Below are positions 1 through 8,162 of a stretch of DNA of 64,000 bases, in pieces. The DNA is from Streptomyces sp. NBC_01754 (lineage in GTDB: Bacteria > Actinomycetota > Actinomycetes > Streptomycetales > Streptomycetaceae). The position numbers were made by a program, and so were the translations under genes. The notes under the pieces are model-generated. The model saw nothing but the letters and a program-made list of their open reading frames with translations. It was not told the DNA's origin and did not search any database. Location of the stretch: the NCBI RefSeq assembly GCF_035918015.1, contig NZ_CP109132.1, positions 868,001 to 932,000 of the forward strand, given 5' to 3'. Numbering within the stretch: the first letter of the stretch is position 1; every line of letters starts with the position of its first letter.

Positions 1-140
1 TGCTCCGGCGCGTCGAGGTCGACGTAGGACTGCGGGGCGCCGTCGACGGTGAGCAGCCAGGCCCGCTCGCGGTCCACGTCGGGCAGCAGCCGCGCGGTGC
101 CGCGGTCGGTGGCGCGGATGACGGGTATCGACTCGTTCAC
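1..140 (-). CDS. Spermidine synthase-like protein, N-terminal fragment
   Basis: Only the first 46 codons lie in the window; the gene continues past the left edge. Reading starts at a GTG (complement of 138-140) and gives VNESIPVIRATDRGTARL, then a stretch with WLLTVDGAPQSYVDLD. The segment reading LTVDGAPQSYVD at the very N-terminus is typical of actinobacterial polyamine aminopropyltransferase-like proteins, whose methyltransferase-like fold follows. The family call rests on this short motif alone, and the catalytic part cannot be seen. It is transcribed in the same direction as tuf3, 93 bp downstream of it. Confidence 0.6.
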   Translation of the reverse strand, partial: MNESIPVIRATDRGTARLLPDVDRERAWLLTVDGAPQSYVDLDAPE

Positions 141-233
141 GCCCCCATTGTCCCCTGTCCGCGGGGCCCCTCCGGCACGCGGAACCCGCCCCCGCGTCAC
201 CGGGGACGGGCCGCGTGCTGTGGGGGCGGTCCG

Positions 234-1403
234 TCAGAGCAGGCCGGTGACGGTGCCCGCGCCGACCGTCCGGCCACCCTCGCGGACGGCGAAGCCGAGC
301 CCGGTCTCCAGGGGGACGTCACGGCCGAGCTCGACGGTCATGGTGACCGTGTCGCCGGGCCGTGCCACCGCCACCTCACCGAGGTCCACGTCACCGACGA
401 CGTCCGCCGTCCGGATGTGGAACTGCGGCCGGTACCCGGTGGCCACCGGGGTGGCGCGGCCGCCCTCCTTCGCCGACAGGACGTACACCTGGGCGGTGAA
501 GTGACGGCTCGGGGTGACACTGCCGGGCGCGGCCACCACATGGCCTCGGCGGACGCGGTCGCGCTCGACCCCGCGCAGCAGCAGCGCCACGTTGTCGCCG
601 GCCTCGGCGGACTCCATCGGCTTGCCGAAGGTCTCCAGACCGGTGACGACCGTCTCGACGTCCGCACCCAGCACCGCCACCCGGTCTCCGACGCGCACGG
701 TGCCGCGCTCCACGGCCCCGGTGACGACGGTGCCGCGGCCCGTGATGGTCAGCACGTTCTCCACGGACAGCAGGAACGGCGCGTCGGTGTAGCGCACCGG
801 CATCGGTACGTAGGTGTCGACGGCGTCCAGCAGGCCCTCCACGGCCGCGGTCCAGCGTGGGTCTCCCCGGAGCGCGCCCAGCCCCGACACCCGCACGACG
901 GGCACCGTGTCACCGCCGTAGCCGTGCGCGGTCAGCAGTTCGCGGATCTCCAGCTCGACCAGGTCGGTCAGCTCGGGGTCGCCCGCGTCGGCCTTGTTCA
1001 GGGCCACCACGATGTGGTCGACGCCGACCTGACGGGCCAGCAGGACGTGCTCGGCGGTCTGCGGCATGATCCCGTCGAGCGCGGAGACCACCAGGATCGC
1101 CCCGTCGAGCTGCGCCGCTCCGGTGACCATGTTCTTGATGTAGTCGGCGTGTCCGGGCATGTCGACGTGCGCGTAGTGCCGGGTGTCCGTCTCGTACTCG
1201 ACGTGCGCGATGTTGATGGTGATGCCCCGCTGCGCCTCCTCCGGGGCCCGGTCGATCCGGTCGAAGGGGACGAAGGTGCCGGTGCCGCGGTCGCTGAGGA
1301 CCTTGGTGATGGCGGCGGTCAGGGTGGTCTTGCCGTGGTCGACGTGGCCCATGGTGCCGATGTTCAGGTGCGGCTTGGTGCGCGCGTAAGCCGTCTTGGG
1401 CAT
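234..1403 (-). CDS. tuf3: Elongation factor Tu paralogue (EF-Tu3)
   Basis: A 389-residue EF-Tu: GTP-dependent carrier of aminoacyl-tRNA to the ribosome. The G1 loop GHVDHGKT (residues 19-26), the effector RGITI (59-63) and NKAD (136-139) are intact, and domains II and III follow (TGRGTVVTG, then [10 protein letters not shown] near the end). The G3 box reads DMPG (81-84) where ordinary EF-Tu has DCPG. The gene stands alone, not in the rpsL-rpsG-fusA-tuf operon, and is clearly divergent from the housekeeping protein, which identifies the Streptomyces tuf3 type. That paralogue is known to be weakly expressed and linked to stringent control. The ATG at 1401-1403 is preceded by AAGGAAC. A structured leader lies just upstream. 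Confidence 0.93.
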   Translation of the reverse strand: MPKTAYARTKPHLNIGTMGHVDHGKTTLTAAITKVLSDRGTGTFVPFDRIDRAPEEAQRGITINIAHVEYETDTRHYAHVDMPGHADYIKNMVTGAAQLDGAILVVSALDGIMPQTAEHVLLARQVGVDHIVVALNKADAGDPELTDLVELEIRELLTAHGYGGDTVPVVRVSGLGALRGDPRWTAAVEGLLDAVDTYVPMPVRYTDAPFLLSVENVLTITGRGTVVTGAVERGTVRVGDRVAVLGADVETVVTGLETFGKPMESAEAGDNVALLLRGVERDRVRRGHVVAAPGSVTPSRHFTAQVYVLSAKEGGRATPVATGYRPQFHIRTADVVGDVDLGEVAVARPGDTVTMTVELGRDVPLETGLGFAVREGGRTVGAGTVTGLL

Positions 1404-1453
1404 GGCTCGTTCCTTGGTCTCGAAGCTGAGTGTGAAGACCCCAGGGCCCCGCC

Positions 1454-1496
1454 GACCCTCCCCTTACGGGGTCCGCCGGACGGTCGGGGGAGGGTC
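1454..1496 (-). promoter_or_regulatory. Inverted repeat in tuf3 leader
   Basis: GACCCTCCCC (1454-1463) and GGGGAGGGTC (1487-1496) form a perfect 10-bp stem. A smaller stem, GTCC-GCC-GGAC, lies inside the loop. It sits about 50-90 bp upstream of the tuf3 start and just after the stop of a possible short ORF. It could be a terminator of upstream transcription or an attenuator of tuf3. There is no U tract, as is usual for high-GC actinobacteria. Role inferred only. Confidence 0.4.
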
Positions 1497-1668
1497 AGCT
1501 TCGGGCGCCGCCGGTGGGCGCCTCGGCAGCGGCGAACGCTGCGTCAACTGCTGCTGCGGCCATGACCGTGGCCGTGCGGGCGGTAACGGTGTCCACGGCA
1601 GCCTTCGGCGCGGCCGCGACTGCGGGCCGTGCTGCGAGGAAGGCGTACCGGAACATGCTCCTGAGCAT
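1495..1668 (-). CDS. Possible Ala-rich small protein upstream of tuf3
   Basis: A 57-codon reading frame begins MLRSMFRYAF and continues Ala-rich, with AAVDTVTA and AAVDAAFAAAEAP, to a TGA inside the tuf3 leader stem. It could be an amphipathic helix. No good ribosome binding site precedes the first ATG; an AGGAGC sits too close to the second ATG (1654-1656). No family is recognised. It may be a leader peptide, a small gene or chance; the composition alone does not decide. Confidence 0.25.
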   Translation of the reverse strand: MLRSMFRYAFLAARPAVAAAPKAAVDTVTARTATVMAAAAVDAAFAAAEAPTGGARS

Positions 1669-1753
1669 GCCGGAACGGTGTGGCGGCGTCGAACGGTTTT
1701 CGCCTGGGCGTCAGCTCTGGGGCGCATTACGGCGATCACACACCTGTTTCGGT

Positions 1754-1759
1754 TACTCT
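1754..1759 (+). promoter_or_regulatory. -10 box for a leaderless transcript
   Basis: TACTCT fits the TANNNT pattern of vegetative Streptomyces -10 boxes and ends 6 bp before the ATG at 1766. That spacing places the transcription start on the ATG itself. The start codon has no Shine-Dalgarno sequence, which agrees with leaderless translation. Confidence 0.5.
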
Positions 1760-1765
1760 CCCCAA

Positions 1766-2491
1766 ATGTTCGAGCCCGTCCCCGCCGACCGGCCCGCCGG
1801 CGGTCTCGTGGTCCGCTGCACGAGGCTGCTGCTCTCCCCCTGGTCCCGGTTGTCCCTGCTCGTGGCGGTGCTGTTGGCTGCCGCCTCCGCCATGCTGCTG
1901 TTCGAACCACAGCGGCTGCTGGCCTCCGGCTGGCCACCTCAACTCACGGGTTCGGCCGCGGCGATGCTGTTCGCCCTCGCGTACGGCGCGTGCACCGTGG
2001 CGTTCGTGCCACGCCCGCTGCTGAATCTGGCCGCCGGGGCCCTCTTCGGGGCACAGGCGGGGCTGGCCACGGCCCTCGCCGGCACGGTCCTCGGCGCGGG
2101 CGTGTCGTTCATGCTGGGCCGGGTGCTCGGCCAGGACGCGCTCCGCACACTGCTGCGCGGCAAGTGGCTGAAGGCCGCCGACGGGCTGCTGAGCCGTCAC
2201 GGGTTCCGTTCGATGCTGGCTCTGCGGCTCTTCCCGGGCGTGCCGTTCGCCGCGGCCAACTACTGCGCGGCGACGTCCCGGATGGGCTACCCGCCGTTCC
2301 TGCTCGCCACCGGTATCGGCTCGGTCCCCAACACGGCGGCGTACGTCGTCGCGGGCGCCTCCGCGTCCTCACCGACCTCCCCGGTGTTCCTGGCGGCGAC
2401 CGCGTTCATCGTCCTGTCCGGTGCGGGTGGGGTCCTGGTCGCGTGGCGCAGGCGTCACCGGCTGGGCGCGGCGGGCGGCGACGCCGTGTAG
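1766..2491 (+). CDS. TVP38/TMEM64 (VTT-domain) family membrane protein
   Basis: A 241-residue polytopic membrane protein of the SNARE-associated/DedA-like VTT superfamily, thought to act in lipid scrambling or membrane homeostasis. Hydrophobic segments lie near residues 25-45, 62-82, 85-115 and 205-230. The VTT core is recognisable: FVPRPLLNLAAGALFG, then GTVLGAGVSFMLGR, then RHGFRSMLALRLFPGVPF with its conserved Arg-Pro-Gly, then ATGIGSVPNTAAYV. The reading frame is open further upstream (to 1514), but that part is Ala-rich and unlike the family. The leaderless ATG at 1766 is preferred. It stands alone, with uppP following 173 bp later. Confidence 0.8.
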   Translation: MFEPVPADRPAGGLVVRCTRLLLSPWSRLSLLVAVLLAAASAMLLFEPQRLLASGWPPQLTGSAAAMLFALAYGACTVAFVPRPLLNLAAGALFGAQAGLATALAGTVLGAGVSFMLGRVLGQDALRTLLRGKWLKAADGLLSRHGFRSMLALRLFPGVPFAAANYCAATSRMGYPPFLLATGIGSVPNTAAYVVAGASASSPTSPVFLAATAFIVLSGAGGVLVAWRRRHRLGAAGGDAV

Positions 2492-2664
2492 CCGGGGGGT
2501 AGCCGGGCCCCTGTTCACCTCCAGGCGATACGCTGCCCGCGACCGACAGAGGATGTCCGGGACCGTGGCGTCCCGTCCCCCTTTTCTGACCAGATCCGCA
2601 CGCTGCTGACGGCCTCCGTGCCCGTCCGCCGTTGCATGAGCACTTCCGGGATGGCCAAAGCCCC

Positions 2665-3537
2665 ATGAGCTGGTTCGAATCATTCGTCCTGGGCCTCGTT
2701 CAGGGACTGACCGAGTTCCTGCCGATCTCCTCCAGCGCGCATCTGCGGCTGACCGCCGCGTTCGCCGGCTGGCACGACCCGGGTGCGGCGTTCACCGCCA
2801 TCACGCAGATCGGTACGGAGGCCGCGGTCCTCATCTACTTCCGCAAGGACATCGGCAACATCCTTTCGGCGTGGTTCCGGTCGCTGACGGACCGCTCGAT
2901 GCGCGGGGACCACGACGCCAAGATGGGCTGGCTGGTCATCATCGGCTCGATCCCCATCGGCGTGCTCGGCATCACGCTCAAGGACCAGATCGAGGGCCCG
3001 TTCCGTGATCTGCGTCTGATCGCGACCACCCTGATCGTCCTCGGCGTCGTCCTCGGCATCGCGGACCGCCTCGCGGCACGCGACGAGACGGGCGGCAAGC
3101 ACCGGGCGACCCGCGAACGGAAGACCCTCAGGGAACTGGGCGTCAAGGACGGTCTGATCTTCGGCTTCTGCCAGGCGATGGCCCTGATCCCGGGCGTCTC
3201 CCGCTCGGGCGCCACCATCAGCGGTGGTCTGCTCATGGGGTACACCCGCGAGGCGGCGGCCCGTTACTCCTTCCTGCTGGCGGTCCCGGCGGTGCTCGCG
3301 TCAGGCGTGTACGAGTTGAAGGACGCGGGCGAGGGACACGTCTCCTGGCCGCCGACCGTCTTCGCGACGATCATCGCGTTCGTGGTCGGGTACGCGGTCA
3401 TCTCGTGGTTCATGAAGTTCATCACCACCAAGAGCTTCATGCCGTTCGTCGTGTACCGGGTGCTTCTGGGCGTACTCATCTTCGCCCTGGTCACAGCCGG
3501 GGTCCTCAGCCCGCACGCGGGTGAGTCGGCGGGCTGA
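2665..3537 (+). CDS. uppP: Undecaprenyl-diphosphatase (UppP/BacA)
   Basis: A 290-residue integral membrane phosphatase. It dephosphorylates undecaprenyl diphosphate at the outer membrane face to recycle the lipid carrier of peptidoglycan synthesis, and family members can give bacitracin resistance. The first catalytic motif, GLTEFLPISSSAHL, is at about residues 14-27. The second, IPGVSRSGATISGG, is at about 176-189. The two motifs cradle the pyrophosphate, and the Glu, Ser, His and Arg expected for catalysis are present. There are about eight hydrophobic segments and normal family length. The ATG at 2665 (MSWFESFVLGLVQG) matches the usual N-terminus; the upstream extension to 2632 is not family-like. 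The ribosome binding site is weak. Confidence 0.95.
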   Translation: MSWFESFVLGLVQGLTEFLPISSSAHLRLTAAFAGWHDPGAAFTAITQIGTEAAVLIYFRKDIGNILSAWFRSLTDRSMRGDHDAKMGWLVIIGSIPIGVLGITLKDQIEGPFRDLRLIATTLIVLGVVLGIADRLAARDETGGKHRATRERKTLRELGVKDGLIFGFCQAMALIPGVSRSGATISGGLLMGYTREAAARYSFLLAVPAVLASGVYELKDAGEGHVSWPPTVFATIIAFVVGYAVISWFMKFITTKSFMPFVVYRVLLGVLIFALVTAGVLSPHAGESAG

Positions 3538-3688
3538 CCTCTCCTCGCCCGTGACGGCGTCTCAGGGGCCGGGGCTCCCGGCCGGGGCGCTGGTGGCGGG
3601 ACATAATCGGCAGTGGCCCCCGTCCGGTCGCCGCCCACGGAGCGGGCCGGGTCCGAGAGTCTTCCACCGGCACCACCTGGAGGCACGC

Positions 3689-4552
3689 ATGACCGCCCAC
3701 GACCTTCCCGTGATCGCCGCCGTCGACGGTTCCTCGCACAGCTGGGGCGCGCTGGAGTGGGCCGGCCAGGAGGCTGTGCGGCGCGCCCTGCCACTGCTGA
3801 TCGTGCACGTCAGGCCACTCACCGGGCGTACGGACGAACAGGTGCGGCTCGCGGAGGCCCAGGAACTGCTGGACCAGGCCGTGCGGCGGATCTCGGAACT
3901 CGCCCCCGCGCTGCCCACCGCCACCCGGTCGCCGCTCGACTTCCCCTCGGCCGCGCTGACCTCACTCAGCCGCGACGCCGCGATGGTGGTCGTCGGCTCC
4001 CGTGGACTCGGCGGTTTCCGTTCGCTGCTGATCGGCTCCAACAGTCTGGCGACCGCGTCGATGGCGCGGTGCCCGGTGGTCGTCGTCCACAGCGGTCGGA
4101 CCGACGAGGACGAGGTGGAGGCGGCCGAGACGTTCCCCGACATCGCGGCGGGGGTGGCGGCGGACGAGAGCAGCGACGCGGTCCTGGAGTTCGCGTTCGA
4201 CGCGGCCGCCTCCCGGCCCGGCGCGCGGCTGCGGCTGGTGCACGGCTGGACGATGTTCTCCTCGATGCTGTCCGGCGGTCCGGTGCTCGACAGCGCGGCC
4301 GCCGCGGAGAACGCCGAACGCACCCTCACGGAACTCACGGCGGGCTGGATCGAGAAGTACCCGCGGGTGGAGGTCGTCCGCGAACCCGTCAGAGGATCGG
4401 CCTCCCGCACCCTGGTGACCGCGTCGGCCACGGCCGAGCTGACCGTGGTGGGACGCCGCAGGGGTGGCGAGTCGCTGGGGCTCGGGCTCTCACCGGTGGC
4501 GCAGACGACGGTGACGCACGCCCTCGGTCCGGTGGCCGTCGTCCCCTGCTGA
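3689..4552 (+). CDS. Universal stress protein with two UspA domains
   Basis: A cytoplasmic 287-residue tandem USP. Domain 1 (about 6-142) starts PVIAAVDGSSHSWGALEWA. It ends with the ATP-binding G-x2-G-x9-G-S motif, visible as GSRGLGG followed by LLIGSN. Domain 2 (about 150-287) has AAGVAADESSDAVLEFAF but a weaker loop (GRRRGGESLGLGLS), so it may not bind nucleotide. GGAGG lies 6 bases before the ATG. Tandem USPs are common in Streptomyces and respond to hypoxia, stationary phase or stress; the specific role here is unknown. It is convergent with the oxidoreductase at 4656-5561. Confidence 0.88.
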   Translation: MTAHDLPVIAAVDGSSHSWGALEWAGQEAVRRALPLLIVHVRPLTGRTDEQVRLAEAQELLDQAVRRISELAPALPTATRSPLDFPSAALTSLSRDAAMVVVGSRGLGGFRSLLIGSNSLATASMARCPVVVVHSGRTDEDEVEAAETFPDIAAGVAADESSDAVLEFAFDAAASRPGARLRLVHGWTMFSSMLSGGPVLDSAAAAENAERTLTELTAGWIEKYPRVEVVREPVRGSASRTLVTASATAELTVVGRRRGGESLGLGLSPVAQTTVTHALGPVAVVPC

Positions 4553-4655
4553 GGCGGTGGGCGCCCGCACACCCCGGACGATGCCTCCCTGCCGGTGGGA
4601 GTCCGGCGCGTCGGCGGCACCGGCAGGCTTCCTCGCCGCCGCGGGGTAGATGCGC

Positions 4656-5561
4656 TCAGGATGCCTGCTCCAGGGCTTCGCGGACCACGCGCTCGCACAG
4701 CCGGTGGGTCTCCAGAGCGTCCTGGGCGCTCAGGAGTTCACCGGCCCGCACCGCGTCGAGGAAGGACACCACGCACTGCTCGATACCGCGCTGGCGGGCG
4801 ACCGGCACCCAGTCACCGCGACGGCGGAGGGTGGGCTGGCCCTTGTGGTCGACGACGTCCGCGAGGTTGAGTACCTGGCGCTTGGTGTCCTGGCCGGAGA
4901 CCTCCAGGACCTCCTCGGTGGAACCGCTCAGCCTGTTCATCGTGCCGATCGCCGTGAAGCCGTCACCGGAGAGCTGGAGCACCACGTGGTGCATCAGGCC
5001 CTCGACGATCCGGGCCCGCACGATGGTGCCGGTGACGGTCCCCGGGACCAGGAAGCGCAGGGTGTCGACGACGTGGATGAAGTCGTCGAGGACCATGGTG
5101 CGCGGCTTCTCGGGCAGCCCCACGCGGTTCTTCTGCATGAGGATCAGATCGCGCGGGTGGTCGGCGCACTGCGTGTAGGACGGGGCGAGCCGCCGGTTGA
5201 AGCCGACCGCGAGGCTGGTGCCGCGTTCCTCGGCGAGGGCCACCAGCCGCTCGGAGTCGGCGAGTTCGTAGGCGAGCGGCTTGTCCACGTAGGTCGGCAC
5301 ACCGGCTTCCAGCAGCCGTCCGGCGATCTCCGGATGGGCCGAGGTCGCCGCGTGCACGAAGGCCGCGTCCAGGCCCTCGGCCAGCAGCGAGTCGAGGTCC
5401 GCGTGACACTGCCGGGCGGGGATGCGGTGCTCGGCGGCGACGGACGCCAGGGTGTCCGGGTTGCGGGTCTGCAGGTGCAGCTCGGTCCCGGGCAGCGCCG
5501 TCAGTACCGGAAGGTACGCCTTCCGTGCGATGTCACCGAGCCCGATGCAGCCGATCTTCAC
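4656..5561 (-). CDS. Gfo/Idh/MocA family NAD(P)-dependent oxidoreductase
   Basis: A 301-residue dehydrogenase. The N-terminal Rossmann domain (1-120) begins MKIGCIGLGDIARKAYLP, with the GxGxxA-like dinucleotide loop. The hallmark EKP-type motif appears as VDKPLAYE, where the Lys contacts nicotinamide and substrate. The C-terminal alpha/beta substrate domain contains DDFIHVVDTLRFL, whose Asp/His take the place of the catalytic DxxxH. The start is GTG at 5559-5561 with GGGAGA upstream. Substrates in this family are sugars, inositols or related polyols; none can be named here. It is monocistronic, convergent with the USP gene, and divergent from the DinB-like gene across a 384-bp gap. Confidence 0.85.
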   Translation of the reverse strand: MKIGCIGLGDIARKAYLPVLTALPGTELHLQTRNPDTLASVAAEHRIPARQCHADLDSLLAEGLDAAFVHAATSAHPEIAGRLLEAGVPTYVDKPLAYELADSERLVALAEERGTSLAVGFNRRLAPSYTQCADHPRDLILMQKNRVGLPEKPRTMVLDDFIHVVDTLRFLVPGTVTGTIVRARIVEGLMHHVVLQLSGDGFTAIGTMNRLSGSTEEVLEVSGQDTKRQVLNLADVVDHKGQPTLRRRGDWVPVARQRGIEQCVVSFLDAVRAGELLSAQDALETHRLCERVVREALEQAS

Positions 5562-5945
5562 GCCTGTCTCCCTGTTGACCTCACCGCGTCCGTGTCACGG
5601 CCGCGTCACCCGCCCGTCGTGGTCCGGGCAGCATACGTGCGCCGCGGCGGCCGCCGGCCGGCGATGCCGCCGGAGGTGCGCGGGACGAGCCCGGGGCCGA
5701 GCCGGGAGACGGCGGACGTCGGCCCGCCGGCCGCGCTCATGCCGCCGCGGGGTCCCCGGAGCCGGAACGGCACGCCCTGTAGGTGGAGGCCCGGGCCGGA
5801 GGGGGCTGATGTTCTCGTGCGCCGCCGGGGCCACGGCCCGGTACCCACCGAGGCCCGGCCGCGCACGGGATACGCCGAGCTGTTGTGCGCAACGTTCGCA
5901 TCGGACGGCCGCCGTTGAAGGCCGACGGGGCCCGGGTGGGCGACG
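5562..5945. other. Intergenic region between divergent genes
   Basis: This 384-bp gap separates the oxidoreductase (minus) and the DinB-like gene (plus). It is very GC-rich and shows no convincing protein. A TATGCT-like box on the minus strand near 5625-5635 may be part of the oxidoreductase promoter. Nothing else can be supported. Confidence 0.4.
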
Positions 5946-6467
5946 ATGGCCGGTATGACGACAGATGAACGGCCGGCACCCGCGATCGACGCTCCGGAAC
6001 GCGCCATGCTGGAAGGATGGCTGGACCACCACCGCGCGACCCTGGCGAAGAAGTGCGAGGGCCTGACCGACGCCCAGTTGCGGGAGGCGTCCGTACCCCC
6101 GTCCGGACTCACCCTGCTCGGCCTCGTCCGGCACCTCACGGAGAACGAGCGCGGCTGGTTCCGCGAGGTGCTCGCCGGGGAGGACCTGCCGCCGGTCTAC
6201 GGCACGGACAAGGACCCGGACGGAGAGTTCCGTCTCACCGGGTCGGACACATGGGAAGAGGCCGAGCGCGCATGGCGTGCGGAGATCGAGGCGGCCCGGG
6301 CGAACGCCGCGACGGTGGACCTCGACGGCCTGTCGATGGGCGTCGGCAAGCAGGGCAAGCCGTTCTCGCTCCGCTGGATTTACATGCACATGATCGAGGA
6401 GTACGCCCGGCACAACGGTCACGCCGATCTCGTCCGGGAGCGGATCGACGGCGCCAGGGGCCTCTGA
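5946..6467 (+). CDS. DinB/DUF664 family protein
   Basis: A 173-residue four-helix-bundle protein of the DinB/YfiT (DUF664) superfamily. Actinobacterial members include mycothiol-dependent thiol transferases and metal-binding enzymes. The family pattern is clear: MLEGWLDHHRATLAKKCEGL at the N-terminus, then SGLTLLGLVRHLTENERGWF with the first metal His. The C-terminal part is SLRWIYMHMIEEYARHNGHAD, with the remaining His ligands. The start may be 5946 or the second ATG at 5955. Substrate unknown. Confidence 0.82.
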   Translation: MAGMTTDERPAPAIDAPERAMLEGWLDHHRATLAKKCEGLTDAQLREASVPPSGLTLLGLVRHLTENERGWFREVLAGEDLPPVYGTDKDPDGEFRLTGSDTWEEAERAWRAEIEAARANAATVDLDGLSMGVGKQGKPFSLRWIYMHMIEEYARHNGHADLVRERIDGARGL

Positions 6468-6556
6468 CGCCGCTGGGGCGGTCCTCCGGACGTACGTCGG
6501 GAGAGGAAGGCCGGCCCGGACCGGCCGTCCGACGTGCGCCCACGCGCCCGGCCGCG

Positions 6557-7183
6557 TCAGTACCCGGCCCCGCTCTCCCGCATTCGCTGCTCCAGCCGCC
6601 CGAGGGCGGCCCGGACCCCTTCCCCGTGTCCGCCCTCGTCGAGCACGCCCACGGTCCGCCACGCCCGGTCCAGGTGTCTCCGAGCGGCCTCGAAACGCCG
6701 CAGCGTGAGGTAGTCGGCAGCGAGGTTGAGGTGCAGGGAGGGGAAGAAGGCCCGCACCGCGAGCACCTCCCGGCACTCCGCATGCCCGGTGCACGAGGTG
6801 CCCCCGGCGCACGCCCCGGGCTCGTGACACACCACGGGCTCCGGACACCCAGCGGCCCCCTGACACGCCCCGGACTCCTGACACCCGGCGGACCCGGGGC
6901 AGACGGCAAGCTCCGGGCACACGGCGGGCCGGGCTTCGGTCAGCCCTTCCGCTGCGGCCAACGCACGCAGGTCCCAGGCGAGTTCGTCCTCCGGATCGTC
7001 CTGGGCGTCGGCCATGTAGTGCGCCAGGGTGCAGCGGTGCAGGGCATCGCCCGCCTCCCCGATCTCCGCCCACAGAATGCCGAACCGGTCACGGGCCTCC
7101 TCCCGGTCCCCGCCGTGGAGCAGCATGACCGCCTGGCCGATCCTGGTCATGACGGCGTCCTTCGACGCTTCCTGCTGCTCCAC
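6557..7183 (-). CDS. Helical-repeat-like protein with cysteine-ladder insertion
   Basis: A 208-residue protein of unknown function. The N-terminal (1-75) and C-terminal (130-205) parts are helical and resemble a short TPR-type solenoid, with LHGGDREEARDRFGILWAEI and LAADYLTLRRFEAARRHLDRAW. Between them (about 82-132) lies a low-complexity segment with nine cysteines spaced 5-7 residues apart (AVCPELAVCPGSAGC, ACQGAAGCPEPVVC, ACAGGTSC). At DNA level this part is an imperfect short tandem repeat. The GTG start at 7181-7183 has GGGGAGA upstream. It ends in front of, and is co-oriented with, ung. The ladder could bind metal or simply be repeat expansion. Confidence 0.7.
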   Translation of the reverse strand: MEQQEASKDAVMTRIGQAVMLLHGGDREEARDRFGILWAEIGEAGDALHRCTLAHYMADAQDDPEDELAWDLRALAAAEGLTEARPAVCPELAVCPGSAGCQESGACQGAAGCPEPVVCHEPGACAGGTSCTGHAECREVLAVRAFFPSLHLNLAADYLTLRRFEAARRHLDRAWRTVGVLDEGGHGEGVRAALGRLEQRMRESGAGY

Positions 7184-7278
7184 GACAGAGGTCTCCCCGA
7201 GGGCGGTCCGGCCTGTTCCGGTCCGTCCGACGCTAGCCGCAGTCGCCCGGAATCCCGCTCAGGCGCGGACCGGAGCCG

Positions 7279-7962
7279 TCAGCCCAGGTCAGGGATCCGC
7301 CAGTCGATGGGCTCATGGCCCTGGGCTGCGACGGCCTCGTTCATCCGGGTGAAGGGACGGGACCCGAACCACTTCTTCGCGGAGAGCGGCGAGGGGTGCG
7401 CGCCCTTCACGATCACATGACGCTCCTGGTCGATCAACGGGATCTTCTTCTGCGCGTAGTTGCCCCACAGGACGAAGACCGCCGGGTCGGGACGGTCGGC
7501 CACGGCCCGGATCACCGCGTCGGTGACCTTCTCCCACCCCTTGGACTTGTGTGAGTTGGCCTCACCGCCCCGGACGGTCAGCACCGCGTTGAGGAGGAGG
7601 ACGCCCTGCTCCGCCCACGGCATGAGGTAACCGTTGTCCGGGACCGGATGGCCCAGCTCGTCGTTCATCTCCTTGTAGATGTTGCGGAGCGAGGGGGGCG
7701 TCCTGACCCCGGGCCGCACGGAGAAGCAGAGCCCGTGCCCCTGGCCCTCGCCGTGGTAGGGGTCCTGGCCGAGGACGAGCACCTTCACCCGGTCGTACGG
7801 GGTCGCCTCCAGTGCGGCGAACACCTGATCACGCGGCGGGTACACCGGCCCCTTGGCCCGCTCCTCCTCGACGAAGTCCATGAGCTCCTTGAAATAGGGC
7901 TCCCGCAGCTCTTCGCCGAGGACGCCGCGCCAGGACTCGGGCAGCAGGTCGGTGTCGGTCAC
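7279..7962 (-). CDS. ung: Uracil-DNA glycosylase, family 1
   Basis: A 227-residue base-excision repair enzyme that removes uracil from DNA. The catalytic water-activating loop LGQDPYHGEGQGHGLCFSV (Asp at about residue 67) and the C-terminal HPSPLSAKKWFGSRPF minor-groove intercalation loop are both intact. VLLLNAVLTVRGG and VLWGNYAQKK also match the family. The GTG at 7960-7962 is preferred because CCGGAGG lies 8 bases upstream; the frame stays open for 13 more codons. A terminator (8088-8127) separates it from the SDR operon upstream, so it has its own promoter. Confidence 0.95.
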   Translation of the reverse strand: MTDTDLLPESWRGVLGEELREPYFKELMDFVEEERAKGPVYPPRDQVFAALEATPYDRVKVLVLGQDPYHGEGQGHGLCFSVRPGVRTPPSLRNIYKEMNDELGHPVPDNGYLMPWAEQGVLLLNAVLTVRGGEANSHKSKGWEKVTDAVIRAVADRPDPAVFVLWGNYAQKKIPLIDQERHVIVKGAHPSPLSAKKWFGSRPFTRMNEAVAAQGHEPIDWRIPDLG

Positions 7963-8087
7963 GTCCACAACCTCCGGTAAGCAATCGGTTCTTGCTCGCA
8001 AAACCTACCGGGGGCCACTGACAACGCGATCAAGCGAGCCGCGGGGAAGGTCGGAGGCCGACCGCGGACCGGCGGGACCCGCACGGC

Positions 8088-8127
8088 AGCGCCCCGCCAG
8101 GTCGGTCTGCGGGCCTGGCGGGGCGCT
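8088..8127 (-). terminator. Strong hairpin terminator after the SDR operon
   Basis: AGCGCCCCGCCAGG (8088-8101) pairs perfectly with CCTGGCGGGGCGCT (8114-8127), giving a 14-bp stem with a 12-nt loop. It lies 35 bp past the stop of the downstream SDR gene and upstream of ung. There is no U run, as in most Streptomyces terminators. Confidence 0.8.
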
Positions 8128-8162
8128 CGGGTCGATCAGGGTCGGACCGGTGGAGGCTGCCC

